DNA of 64,000 bases from Streptomyces indicus (lineage in GTDB: Bacteria; Actinomycetota; Actinomycetes; Streptomycetales; Streptomycetaceae), in assembly GCF_900100315.1 (NCBI RefSeq), contig NZ_FNFF01000014.1:156803-220802 (forward strand). The letters run 5' to 3'. Of this stretch, positions 51,401 through 58,282 are shown piece by piece. The notes under the pieces are model-generated. The model saw nothing but the letters and a program-made list of their open reading frames with translations. It did no database searches and had not been told where the DNA came from. How positions within the stretch are numbered: position 1 is the stretch's first letter; each line of letters begins with the position of its first letter. The position numbers and the translations under genes are program-made.

Positions 51401-52725
51401 TTGTCGTCGGCGGCCGGGCCGCCGCCGTCCGAGGACACGCCGCCGATCACGGCGAGGGCGCCGCGCTTCTCGGCCTCCTCGTAGACGGCCAACTCGTCCG
51501 GGTAGAAGCCGTCTTCCTCGGTCCGGCCGGGCGGGCTGGCGTAGAGCACCACCTTGCCCTTGACGTCGCCGACGCGCTCCCAGTCCTCGGGCATGCCCCA
51601 GCCGAGGTCGACGACGGGCCCGGTGGCCGGTTCGTCCGGGCCGTAGGCGGTCAGGAGACCCGGGTACGTCTGGATCTCGTCCTTGCCGAGCGCGGCCCGC
51701 GGCACCCGCGTACCGGAGGTGGAGGCACCGACGGTCAGCACACCGTCCGCCGAACCGGGCGAGCCGATCGCGTACTGGGCGCCGTCGTTGCCGGCGGCGG
51801 CCACCACGAGGATGCCCGCCTCGACGGCGGCCGTGGCGGCCAGGCCGACCGGGTCGGTGCCGTCGATGCCCGCGCCGGTGGCGCCGATGCTCAGGTTGAT
51901 GATGTCGGCGCGGTGCGGGTTGGCCGGGTCGGCGGCGGCCTCGATGGCGGCGATGATGTCGGACATGTCGCCGTAGCCGTCGGCGTTCATCGCCTTGTAC
52001 GCCGTCAGCTTCGCGTCGGGGGCCGCACCCGTGACGCCGCCCTCGGCCGCGGGCTTCGCGGCCACGATGCCGCCCACGTGCGTGCCGTGCCCGTTGTCGT
52101 CCATCGGGTCGGCGTCGTCGTTCACGAAGTCGTACCCGCCGACGACCTTGCAGTCCGCGCCGAGGCAGCCGCCGAGGTCCGGGTGGGAGTAGTCCACACC
52201 GGAGTCGATCACGGCGACGGTGACGCCCTTGCCGGTGACCTTCCGCCCCTCGGCGTCCTCGCGCTGCCAGACGCCGGTGTTGCCGACGAGCCGGTTGGCG
52301 TCGGCCATGGTGACCTTCATCCGGGTGTCGGGCACCACGGACTTGACCCCGGGCAGCTTCTTCAGCGCCTCGGCGTCGTCGGCGTCCACGGTCATCGCCA
52401 CGGCGTTGACCAGGAGCCCCAGCTTGCGGACGGACTTCGCCTCGACGCCCGCGCTCTTGGCGCGGCCGAGGAAGTCCTTCTGCTGCTCGGCGATATCGGC
52501 CTTCTCGGCCTTCACCTCGGCAGCGGTCGCGTCCTCGGCGGCGCCCGCGGGCGCCTGGAGCGCCGAGGCGCCGTCGAGCACGACGATGACCTTCTGCTTC
52601 CCGGCAGGCGTCCCGGCGGCGGACGGCGCTGCGGCGGCGGTCGTCGACGGGACCGATGTGAGCAGCCCGCCGAGCACCGCGGCCGACAGGCCTATGTGCA
52701 CAGTTCTTCGATTCACGTACCCCAT
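48478..52725 (-). CDS. Secreted S8 subtilisin-like protease with PA insert and C-terminal BNR/sortilin-like propeller
   Basis: 1415-aa exported protease. Signal peptide at 1-32, then an inhibitor-I9-type prodomain (about 45-140). The catalytic triad is Asp174 (VIDSGVDYSHPD), His213 (NGHGTHVGG) and Ser558 (SGTSMATPLVAG), with Asn313 in AAAGNDG as oxyanion residue. A protease-associated insert spans about 360-500. Fibronectin-like segments (about 600-800) follow. The last 600 residues hold repeated SxDxGxTW Asp-box motifs (DRGKTWK, DNGLTWQ, DKGRTWQ, NGGRDWH, DAGRTWT, DGGVTWAD, EDGGRTWQ), the mark of BNR/sialidase or VPS10-type propellers that bind substrates. Confidence 0.93.
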   Translation of the reverse strand: MGYVNRRTVHIGLSAAVLGGLLTSVPSTTAAAAPSAAGTPAGKQKVIVVLDGASALQAPAGAAEDATAAEVKAEKADIAEQQKDFLGRAKSAGVEAKSVRKLGLLVNAVAMTVDADDAEALKKLPGVKSVVPDTRMKVTMADANRLVGNTGVWQREDAEGRKVTGKGVTVAVIDSGVDYSHPDLGGCLGADCKVVGGYDFVNDDADPMDDNGHGTHVGGIVAAKPAAEGGVTGAAPDAKLTAYKAMNADGYGDMSDIIAAIEAAADPANPHRADIINLSIGATGAGIDGTDPVGLAATAAVEAGILVVAAAGNDGAQYAIGSPGSADGVLTVGASTSGTRVPRAALGKDEIQTYPGLLTAYGPDEPATGPVVDLGWGMPEDWERVGDVKGKVVLYASPPGRTEEDGFYPDELAVYEEAEKRGALAVIGGVSSDGGGPAADDNGRARTVEPGEVEPRKGELNAAPTSGTLGTDHWRMDRLPILGVDRLTGYELAALAGTDAEITISSTDSSDRIASFSSRGPSPRLGLEPEIVAPGVEIRSTVPKSLISSGYYRLSGTSMATPLVAGSAALLRQLHPEKSAAQLRDELTGSAQPLADAPVTAQGAGRLDTAAAADATLTASPATLAFGHPDITEDDEVEERRTVTLHNSSKRTLNARVKGDESADVSPSSVRIPAGGSKKVTVEVEADRPAAYQDITGRITVEPDRGPDLTVPYQLTATPVVVEATPDPSDGTATVYAYSQEAFADAPTLTVDPRRGRPYEVKLERLAANAYQAQFTKLAPGTYDLSVEGRTVQGTKTYGEGAFEVTPAGEHSTNWAPIGPNSAGGQLTLAPTAPDQAVVSTGVRGGAWVTTDRGKTWKQRTRLPFDGAKRPPVIVVDKDDAAHWWAAVRSDHPPVGNGGLIMETRDNGLTWQKSSAPDAPYTDLTTDPDQKVLLASAETGQYMLSRDKGRTWQVQELGFPTDYITSVQIGGDDLYGWHGKDIWVVRGWVTGSPKPAEKVYAAASHQVLFGYDANEKLLTVQVQGSSGAGLYASENGGRDWHATGHRPNGTVTLSGAEILHEDGGKLHFSKDAGRTWTSKDKPNRSAVFTDFDRWADGSHTVGSSAGILRGASDGTYTRTGVQGVTVNSLAYADGSLVAGSDSGLYRTGLPAAGPEWGRGEFEGSTGASIGLVESYAKDSSVVWRVLSSQFGGSTVQKSTDGGVTWADRGRLDGTLTTLLIDPDDPDKVTVGYVNRADGGVYVTTDGGAKWRSHNHELYFKSLAQQPGSDRLWLGGTLGLWYSDDGGKTLTKADDRETTALHLDGRRIVAGGQELRYSTDGGKTFRTGDSGGLRMLVSDVVEIDGTYYAGTSSRWEWGFPIGSRGVLKSEDGGRTWQSVARGMQNTDVRAMAADPSGKALYVGTYEGGVQRLTLGG

Positions 52726-52825
52726 GGGTCAGCACACTCGCCCCGAACCCCTGGCCGCTACAACGGCCTGGCCTGACCCACCCGTGCCGGTGGCACCGTT
52801 GGGCCAGCCGTGACGAAGAGGCTGC

Positions 52826-53305
52826 TCAGCGCGACGGCGGACCGGTCTCGGCGCCCTCGGGCGCGGCGGCCCGCAGCCTGAGCAGGACCGTCCCGACCAC
52901 CTGGTCCTCGGGGCAGTAGCCCCACTGCTTCGAGTCCATCGAGCCGGGCTGCTCGCCGAGGAGCACGAGCATGCGCGGCGGCACGCGCGGCCCCGTGCAG
53001 CGGTGGGCCCACTCGGGCACCGGGTCGCCCGCGACGGCCACTACGTGCTTCACGTACCAGGACCGGGGTGCGGCCCCGGCGGGCGGCCGCCAGCCGTGCT
53101 CGGGGTGGGGTGCGGTCACGACGGCCATACGGCCGGCGGCGATACGGCTCCGCCCGCGCAGCACCAGGACGCGGTCGCCCGGCATGAGGGTGGGCGACAT
53201 GCTGTAGCCGCGGACGGTCACGGCGACGAGGCGCCCGCGGGCCAGAAGGACGGCGAGGGGCAGGGCGAGCAGCGGCAGTCCGCCGGCGAGCAGGGCGGCG
53301 GTCAC
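52826..53305 (-). CDS. S26-family signal peptidase
   Basis: 159-aa membrane protein. One N-terminal helix (LLALPLAVLLARG) anchors a small extracytoplasmic domain with the Ser35/Lys86 dyad: YSMSPTLMPGDRVLV and WYVKHVVAVAGD. A late GSMDSKQWGY-type block matches the conserved GDNSxDSRxxG region of type I peptidases. It is smaller than housekeeping SipA-type enzymes, and overlaps the ABC-exporter gene by 4 nt (GTGA), so I infer it removes the leader of the cysteine-rich peptide or another exported product of this cluster. Confidence 0.92.
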   Translation of the reverse strand: MTAALLAGGLPLLALPLAVLLARGRLVAVTVRGYSMSPTLMPGDRVLVLRGRSRIAAGRMAVVTAPHPEHGWRPPAGAAPRSWYVKHVVAVAGDPVPEWAHRCTGPRVPPRMLVLLGEQPGSMDSKQWGYCPEDQVVGTVLLRLRAAAPEGAETGPPSR

Positions 53306-55173
53306 CGCAGGCTCCCTTCAGCGGGCTGCTCCACGTATCCCTCCGCCTGCGTCCGGAACAGCTCGGCGTAGGCACCGCCGAGGAGCATCAACTCCTCGTG
53401 CGTGCCTGCCTCTTGAACGACCCCGCCGGCGATCACGACGATCCGGTCGGCGGCGCGCGCGGTGCCCATGCGGTGCGAGACGAGGATGCTGGTGGCGCCC
53501 TGCCGGAGCGCGGTGAGCCGGTCGTGGATGTGGCGCTCGGCGACCGCGTCGAGGCCGGTGCCGGGCTCGTCGAGGATCATCAGGTCGCGCTCGGAGCGCA
53601 TCAACGCCCGTGCCAGCGCCAGCCGTTGCCACTGGCCGCCCGACAACTGCACTCCGCTGGCGCTCTCTTCGGTGTCATCGGGGAAGAACATCCGGCTGAG
53701 CATGGTGTCGTAGCCCTGCGGGAGGCGGGCGAGCGCCGCGTGGATGTCCGCGTCCCGGGCGGCCGCGTGGATACGGGGCAGGTCGTCGCGTGCCGCGAGG
53801 TCGCCGAGGCCGATGTTCTCGGCGGCGGTGAGGTCGTACTCCATGGGGTCCTGGAAGACGACGCTGATCCGCCGGCGCAGCTCGTCCGCGGCCAGGTCCC
53901 TGAGGTCGGTGCCGTCCCAGTGGATGCTGCCGCGCTGCGGGTCGTACAGGCGGCAGAGCAGTTTGACGAGGGTGCTCTTGCCGGCGCCGTTGAGTCCGAC
54001 GACGGCCAGGCTCGTGCCGTGCGGGACGGTCAGGTCGAGCCCGCGCAGGATCCAGGGGCCGTCGTCGGTGTAGCGGAACCAGACGTCCCTGAATTCGATG
54101 CCCTGCCGCAGCGGGGACACCTCGACAGGGGCGGCGGGCGCGGGCAGGTCGTCCTCGACCTGCGTCACGTACAGGAAGTGGCCGAACAGCAGGGCGGTCT
54201 GGTGGCCCTGGGCGATGCAGCCGACGAGGCTGATCAGGGAGGTCTGCACCCCGGCGAGCGCGGCGACGAGCAGCGAGACGTCACCGGCGGTCAGGTGTCC
54301 GGTCGCGGCCCGGTGCACGCCCCAGACGAGCGCCCCCGTCGAGACGGCCGCGCCGAGGGCGGCGAGCGCCGTCTCGTGGCGGACGAGGCGCCGGTCGAGC
54401 AGCTCCTCCTGCCGGTTGATGCCGTCCAGGTCCGCGCGCAGCCGCTGGGCGAAGTAGGAGCCCAGGCCGTAGAGGCGGATCTCCTTGGCGGCCTGGGTGT
54501 CGGTGAGCAGTCCCCGGTAGAAGATCTGGCGGCGCGCGAGGTTGCTGGTGCGCCAGAACAGGTCCGCGCGGTGGCGGCTGTTGGCCAGCTGGGCGAAGAG
54601 GGCGGGCACCGCCGCGGCCACCACGATCACGGCCAGGACGGGGCTGATGAGGAGCACGCTGCCGAGGAAGCCCGCCATGGTGAGGAGTCCCTGGGCGCCC
54701 TGGAGCGCCGCGGTGACGAGGCGTTCGGCTCCCTGCGCGCTCTGGATGGCGAGCTGGAGCCGGTCGTGGAAGGCGGGCTGTTCGAGGCGGGCCAGACCGC
54801 CGAGCCGGTTGACGGCCTCGAGGAGTTCGCTCTGGGCGCGGGTGGCGGTGGCGCGCCGGATGCGGGCGTCGGCATACGAGCCCACGGCCGCGCTGGTGGC
54901 GAGCAGCACCGTGAGCACACCGATGCCCGCGGCGGCCCAGGTGAGGGCGGCGGCCGTGGCGTCCGGCGAAGTCAGGCTGTCCACCACGTACTTGAGCAGC
55001 CAGGACGCGGCGATCGGGGCCGCGCCCACGACGAGCACCGTGGCTACGCGGGTGGCGAGCGCCCCCGGGCAGGCGCGCAGCGTCAGGGCGAAGACGGCGG
55101 CGAGGCCGCGCAGGAGGGTGGTGGGGCGGGGCTTCGGTTCCGGGGGGTGCGGGTCGTGCACGGCGCGGCTCAT
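53302..55173 (-). CDS. ABC exporter (fused membrane and ATPase domains)
   Basis: 623-aa half-transporter, presumably a homodimer. Membrane helices span about 30-325. The nucleotide domain begins near 355: Walker A GLNGAGKST at 393-401, Q-loop VVFQDPMEYDLTAAENI, signature LSGGQWQRLALARAL, Walker B LMILDEP and H-loop LVSHRMG. There is no N-terminal C39 peptidase, so leader removal must come from another enzyme, plausibly the coupled S26 peptidase. The ATG overlaps the preceding thioredoxin-like gene in ATGA. Such exporters move peptides, lipids or drugs; peptide export fits the context. Confidence 0.93.
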   Translation of the reverse strand: MSRAVHDPHPPEPKPRPTTLLRGLAAVFALTLRACPGALATRVATVLVVGAAPIAASWLLKYVVDSLTSPDATAAALTWAAAGIGVLTVLLATSAAVGSYADARIRRATATRAQSELLEAVNRLGGLARLEQPAFHDRLQLAIQSAQGAERLVTAALQGAQGLLTMAGFLGSVLLISPVLAVIVVAAAVPALFAQLANSRHRADLFWRTSNLARRQIFYRGLLTDTQAAKEIRLYGLGSYFAQRLRADLDGINRQEELLDRRLVRHETALAALGAAVSTGALVWGVHRAATGHLTAGDVSLLVAALAGVQTSLISLVGCIAQGHQTALLFGHFLYVTQVEDDLPAPAAPVEVSPLRQGIEFRDVWFRYTDDGPWILRGLDLTVPHGTSLAVVGLNGAGKSTLVKLLCRLYDPQRGSIHWDGTDLRDLAADELRRRISVVFQDPMEYDLTAAENIGLGDLAARDDLPRIHAAARDADIHAALARLPQGYDTMLSRMFFPDDTEESASGVQLSGGQWQRLALARALMRSERDLMILDEPGTGLDAVAERHIHDRLTALRQGATSILVSHRMGTARAADRIVVIAGGVVQEAGTHEELMLLGGAYAELFRTQAEGYVEQPAEGSLR

Positions 55174-55730
55174 GTGGTGACGAGGTCGAGTGCGGTGAGC
55201 GAACCGTTGCCGATGCCCGTCTCGACGACGGTGCCGTCGGCGTCGAGCAGGACGAACGACGGGTGGTGGCGTACGCCGAAGGTCCCGGCGAGCGGGCCGT
55301 CCGGCGGCTCGACGGCGGTCAGCTCCGTGAAGGCGGACACCGCTTCGAGCAGCGGACCGGCGCCCTCCGCAGCCCCGTTGACGACGGCGACGACCCGCGC
55401 GCCCTCCGGCGCGTGCGCCTCGGCCCACCGCTGCACGGCAGGCAGGCTCTCGCGCGTGGGCCCGCAGTCGGGACGCAGGAAGTACAGGAGGGCGGGGTGA
55501 CCGGCCAGTTCAGCCGCGGTGAGGTCACCACCGGGCGCGGGCACGGTGAACTCCGGTGCACGGTCGCCTTCTTGTACGGCGAGGGCGGGCGGCCCGTCCG
55601 GCGCGGCGACGGGAGCCGGGGCCGGAGTGGCCACGGCGGTCCGCCAGCGTCGTACGACCGCGGCCGTGAGCAGGGCGTTCGCGAGGGTGATCGCGGCGAG
55701 CAGGGCGAGACCGACGAGGGCGTGGCTCAC
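55170..55730 (-). CDS. TlpA/MauD-like redoxin-fold membrane protein with a single cysteine
   Basis: 186-aa protein. An N-terminal anchor helix (LVGLALLAAITLANALLTAAVV) is followed by a Pro/Ala linker and an extracytoplasmic thioredoxin fold (GDRAPEFTVPAPGGDL, FVLLDADGTVVETG). Where the CXXC should be, it has FLRPDCGPTRESLP: only one of the two active-site cysteines remains. That favours peroxiredoxin- or isomerase-like chemistry, or structural pairing with the CXXC relative at 56731. GTG 55730 overlaps the MauE stop (GTGA). Confidence 0.88.
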   Translation of the reverse strand: MSHALVGLALLAAITLANALLTAAVVRRWRTAVATPAPAPVAAPDGPPALAVQEGDRAPEFTVPAPGGDLTAAELAGHPALLYFLRPDCGPTRESLPAVQRWAEAHAPEGARVVAVVNGAAEGAGPLLEAVSAFTELTAVEPPDGPLAGTFGVRHHPSFVLLDADGTVVETGIGNGSLTALDLVTT

Positions 55731-56332
55731 GGGGTGGGCGTCCTTTCGGCGGGCGTGGGGTGGGGAGGGGCGGAGAGGCCGGAGTCGGCTGAGGCGGAGA
55801 GGCCGGGGCGGGGCGGCGCGGAGAGGAAGGCGGCCAGGTCGTCGGTGAAGACGGCGAATACGGCGAGGTAGGCGGCCGCGGCGGCCGCGAGCGCAACTGC
55901 CGCCATATCGGCGGGAGTTGAGGTTCCGTGCGTGAGCGCGATCGCCCCGCCGAGCAGAGCGAGCCCGGTGAGGACCGCGTTGCGGGCCACGTGCCAGGGC
56001 CCCATCGGCACCGCGGTCCTGCTGCCGAAGCAGGGGCAGGCGGCGGAGGTGCCGTGGCGCAGCGCGGTCACCGCGACCGCACAGAACCCGGCGCACAGGA
56101 CGGCCGCGAGGCCCAGGCCGGCGAGCACGGTCGCGGGCACCACGAGCAGGACGGCGGCGGCGAGTTCGGCCGCCGGCACGAGGACCGCGAGGGCCGGCCG
56201 GGCGGCGGCCGGCAGGAAGGGGAAGCCGTCGAGCGCCGCGGCGAACCGGCGGCGGTCACGGAGCTTGGCGAGGCCGGCCACGGCGAGCACGCAGATCAGG
56301 GTGAGCCGGCAGACGAGCAGCAGATCGGACAT
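55727..56332 (-). CDS. MauE/DoxX-like redox-associated membrane protein
   Basis: 201-aa integral membrane protein with about four to five helices (LLLVCRLTLICVLAVAGLA; PAAELAAAVLLVVPATVLAG; AAVLCAGFCAVAVTAL). A conserved ACPCFGS motif (CxC after the HGTS loop) is typical of MauE, which helps form disulfides in the methylamine dehydrogenase light chain and here likely reoxidises the thioredoxin-like partners. The end overlaps the next gene by 4 nt. It is 139 nt after the cysteine-rich peptide gene. Confidence 0.9.
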   Translation of the reverse strand: MSDLLLVCRLTLICVLAVAGLAKLRDRRRFAAALDGFPFLPAAARPALAVLVPAAELAAAVLLVVPATVLAGLGLAAVLCAGFCAVAVTALRHGTSAACPCFGSRTAVPMGPWHVARNAVLTGLALLGGAIALTHGTSTPADMAAVALAAAAAAYLAVFAVFTDDLAAFLSAPPRPGLSASADSGLSAPPHPTPAERTPTP

Positions 56333-56433
56333 GGGTGACTCCCGTGACTGCGGGGGTGGTGGCCGGGGGCGGCGCGCGTACGGGGCGGGGCGGGCGGGCG
56401 CGGGCGAGCGCGCAGGCCGCCCGGCGGCGCGAG

Positions 56434-56465
56434 TGCGGGGCGGGCCGCAAGCAGCCCGCCCCGCA
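56434..56465 (-). terminator. Hairpin just after the cysteine-rich peptide gene
   Basis: A 12-bp perfect stem (tgcggggcgggc / gcccgccccgca) with an 8-nt loop begins 7 nt past the peptide stop codon. As an attenuator, it would leave peptide mRNA in excess over the downstream export genes, a common layout for small secreted peptide precursors. Confidence 0.8.
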
Positions 56466-56471
56466 GCCGTA

Positions 56472-56651
56472 TCAGCAGTAGCTCCAGCTGCCGCAGCTCA
56501 CGCCGCACCGGGCCGTGTAGCAACAACGGCGGCACCGCTGGGCGCTGGTGCTCCACTCGGTCCAGCAGTCCGGCGGGCAGCCCGCCTCGGCCTCGGCCTT
56601 CGGCAGGATCCGCTCGATCAGCCGGCCGGCGCCGGCCTTGAGTGTGCGCAT
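56472..56651 (-). CDS. Cysteine-rich small peptide, candidate exported disulfide peptide precursor
   Basis: 59-aa peptide that I do not recognise. The first 24 residues (MRTLKAGAGRLIERILPKAE and AEAG) form a basic amphipathic helix without cysteine, like a leader. The last 35 residues hold eight cysteines (25, 29, 40, 43, 44, 49, 53, 59) and three tryptophans, ending CGVSCGSWSYC. GAGGAG lies 5 nt before the ATG, a very strong ribosome site. Neighbours supply disulfide chemistry (MauE, two TlpA-like proteins), export (ABC) and proteolysis (S26), so I infer a four-disulfide secreted peptide. It is too short for many gene finders. Confidence 0.85.
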   Translation of the reverse strand: MRTLKAGAGRLIERILPKAEAEAGCPPDCWTEWSTSAQRCRRCCYTARCGVSCGSWSYC

Positions 56652-56730
56652 GGATCTCCTCTTCCTGTGGTGGGGATGGGGCGATGGTGGTGCTCCTCGG
56701 TGCGGCCGCGGTCCGCGTCCGCACCGGGGT

Positions 56731-57282
56731 TCAGGAGGCCGCCGGAACCGGTTCGCGGTCGGCGGCGGAGGGGGCGGAGGCGTCGAAGGGGGCCGTCACG
56801 ACGCCGTCCCGGTAGCGCAGGATCGTGGGGAACGCCGGCACCCGCAGCGCCTTGAACAGGGGCGCCGCCTCGGGCGGCAGCACGATCTCGTCCGCCGTGC
56901 CCACGAGCAGGGCGGCCAGCTCGCTCTCCCCCGCCTCGTCCCCCATGACCAGCGCGACGGCCCGGCCGCCCGCCGCGCGCGCGGACTCGGCCTGGGCGGC
57001 GAAGTCCGGGAGGCTGTCCGTGCAGGACGGGCAGTCGTGCGAGAAGACGCCGAGGAGCAGTTCCCCGGAGCGCAGGCCGTCCCGGTTCAGGGTCCGGCCG
57101 CTGACCGCCGTGGCGCTGAACTCCGGGAGCTCGTCCCCGGGTTGGGGCCCCTGCCCCGCGAACCCGTCCCGGCGGCGTACGGCTTCGAGCTCCTGCCAGC
57201 GGCGCAGGATCACGACGAGCAGGACGGTGTTGAGCGCGGCGACGACGCCGACGAGCACAAGTCCGGCGATGACGAAAGGCAA
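56731..57282 (-). CDS. MauD/TlpA-like thiol-disulfide oxidoreductase
   Basis: 183-aa membrane-anchored protein. Residues 4-26 form the anchor (IAGLVLVGVVAALNTVLLVV). The extracytoplasmic thioredoxin domain has GDELPEFSATAVSGRTL, the active site FSHDCPSCTDSLPDF (CXXC intact) and a cis-Pro region VPAFPTILRY. MauD relatives form or shuffle disulfides in the methylamine dehydrogenase light chain. First gene of the six-gene peptide operon, 79 nt before the peptide; divergent from the SARP regulator. Confidence 0.92.
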   Translation of the reverse strand: MPFVIAGLVLVGVVAALNTVLLVVILRRWQELEAVRRRDGFAGQGPQPGDELPEFSATAVSGRTLNRDGLRSGELLLGVFSHDCPSCTDSLPDFAAQAESARAAGGRAVALVMGDEAGESELAALLVGTADEIVLPPEAAPLFKALRVPAFPTILRYRDGVVTAPFDASAPSAADREPVPAAS

Positions 57283-57355
57283 GGTCCGACCTCCTGGCGC
57301 GGATGGGCGCAGATGCAGGAGGGATCAGTGTGAAAGGTGGTGCCTGTCGGGAGAA

Positions 57356-57371
57356 TGACAAGATCTTGCCA
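57356..57371. promoter_or_regulatory. Palindrome in the divergent SARP-peptide-operon promoter region
   Basis: tgacaagatcttgcca is a 16-bp palindrome with one mismatched pair, centred on agatct. It lies 30 nt before the SARP-type regulator's start codon and 74 nt before the first operon gene, so it could be a shared operator. SARPs usually bind direct heptamer repeats, so the binding protein is uncertain. Confidence 0.45.
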
Positions 57372-57401
57372 GGAACATGACGACGTGACCATGATGCGGA
57401 C

Positions 57402-58199
57402 ATGCTTGCCACGGGGTCGTCTTTCCGGGTTCTGGGCAACGTCGAGTGGACCGTCGACGGACGCCCCGCAGCCATCGGCCGCCGCCGCGAACGCCGGCTG
57501 CTCGGCCTGCTCCTGGTGGAGCTGGGCCGCCCGCTCCCGATGGACCGGCTCACCGACCTGCTGTCGGACGAGGACGAGCGTCCGCGCCCGCGAGCCGATC
57601 TCTATGTGGACGTCTGCCGATTACGGGCCAGCCTGCGCCGGGGCGGCTGCGACGAGTCCGTACGGCTGTTGCGCAGCGGCTCCACGTACTCCCTGACCGG
57701 CGATCCGCACCGCGTGGATCTGCACCGCTTCACCGGCCTCCTGGCCCGGGCCCAGCGGGCCACGGACCCGCAGGAGGTCTCCCGGCTCGCCTCTCTGGCG
57801 CTGACCGAGTGGCGAGGCGCCGTCCTCGAGGACGTGGCCTCGTCCCGGATCCGCCAGGGCGTGGGCGCGGCCTACGACGAACTGCATCTGACGGCCCAAC
57901 TCCTCCACGTGGCCGCCGAGTTCGAGCTCGGCAACTACTGGCCGCTGGCCGCGGAACTGGCCCGCCTCACCGAGGCCCACCCCGAGCACGAGAAGCTCCT
58001 GGCCTTCCGCGCGGCCACCCTCTACGCCAGCGGCCGGCGCGCGGACGCGTTACAGGTCCTGGCCTCGGCACGGGCGCGCATGACGGCCCACCTGGGCCTC
58101 GACCTGCCCCGCGAGCTGCGGGACCTCCAGGACACGATCCTGCGGGACGGTCCGGTGAATCCGCGGATGTTCCGCAGGGGGGCGCTGGGGTCCGTATGA
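57402..58199 (+). CDS. SARP/BTAD-domain transcriptional regulator
   Basis: 265-aa cytoplasmic regulator. The OmpR-like winged helix covers about 8-95 (FRVLGNVEWTVDGRPAAIGR, then LLLVELGRPLPMDRLTDLL), the BTAD helical domain about 98-250 (ALTEWRGAVLEDVASSRIRQ, then ASARARMTAHLGLDLPRELR). SARPs are pathway-specific activators of secondary-metabolite clusters, and this one is divergent from the cysteine-rich peptide operon, its likely target. Its stop codon falls in the first unit of a 14-bp repeat. Confidence 0.92.
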   Translation: MLATGSSFRVLGNVEWTVDGRPAAIGRRRERRLLGLLLVELGRPLPMDRLTDLLSDEDERPRPRADLYVDVCRLRASLRRGGCDESVRLLRSGSTYSLTGDPHRVDLHRFTGLLARAQRATDPQEVSRLASLALTEWRGAVLEDVASSRIRQGVGAAYDELHLTAQLLHVAAEFELGNYWPLAAELARLTEAHPEHEKLLAFRAATLYASGRRADALQVLASARARMTAHLGLDLPRELRDLQDTILRDGPVNPRMFRRGALGSV

Positions 58200-58233
58200 A
58201 CGGGGCCGTATGAACGGAGCCGTATGAACGGAC
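58192..58233. repeat. 14-bp tandem repeat, three units
   Basis: ccgtatgaacgggg, ccgtatgaacggag and ccgtatgaacggac follow directly at the 3' end of the SARP gene; each holds an in-frame or shifted TGA. Likely slippage. Confidence 0.8.
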
Positions 58234-58234
58234 C

Positions 58235-58266
58235 CCGGCCCTGAGCCGCGAACAGCTCAGGGCCGG
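58235..58266. terminator. Bidirectional terminator between the SARP and PHP-hydrolase genes
   Basis: A 12-bp perfect stem (ccggccctgagc / gctcagggccgg) with an 8-nt loop lies between the two convergent stop codons (58199 and 58283). Confidence 0.9.
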
Positions 58267-58282
58267 AGCGCCTGCCTGGACA

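Noticed and set aside
48388..52776. A 1462-codon open frame antisense to the subtilase
   Set aside because: High third-position GC keeps the antisense frame open. Its product is Val/Arg/Gly/Asp-rich without any domain, while the minus strand has a complete protease.
56472..56651. The cysteine-rich peptide as a methylamine dehydrogenase light chain (MauA)
   Set aside because: It is far shorter than MauA and no MauB heavy chain or MauG is nearby; only the MauD/MauE helpers are shared.
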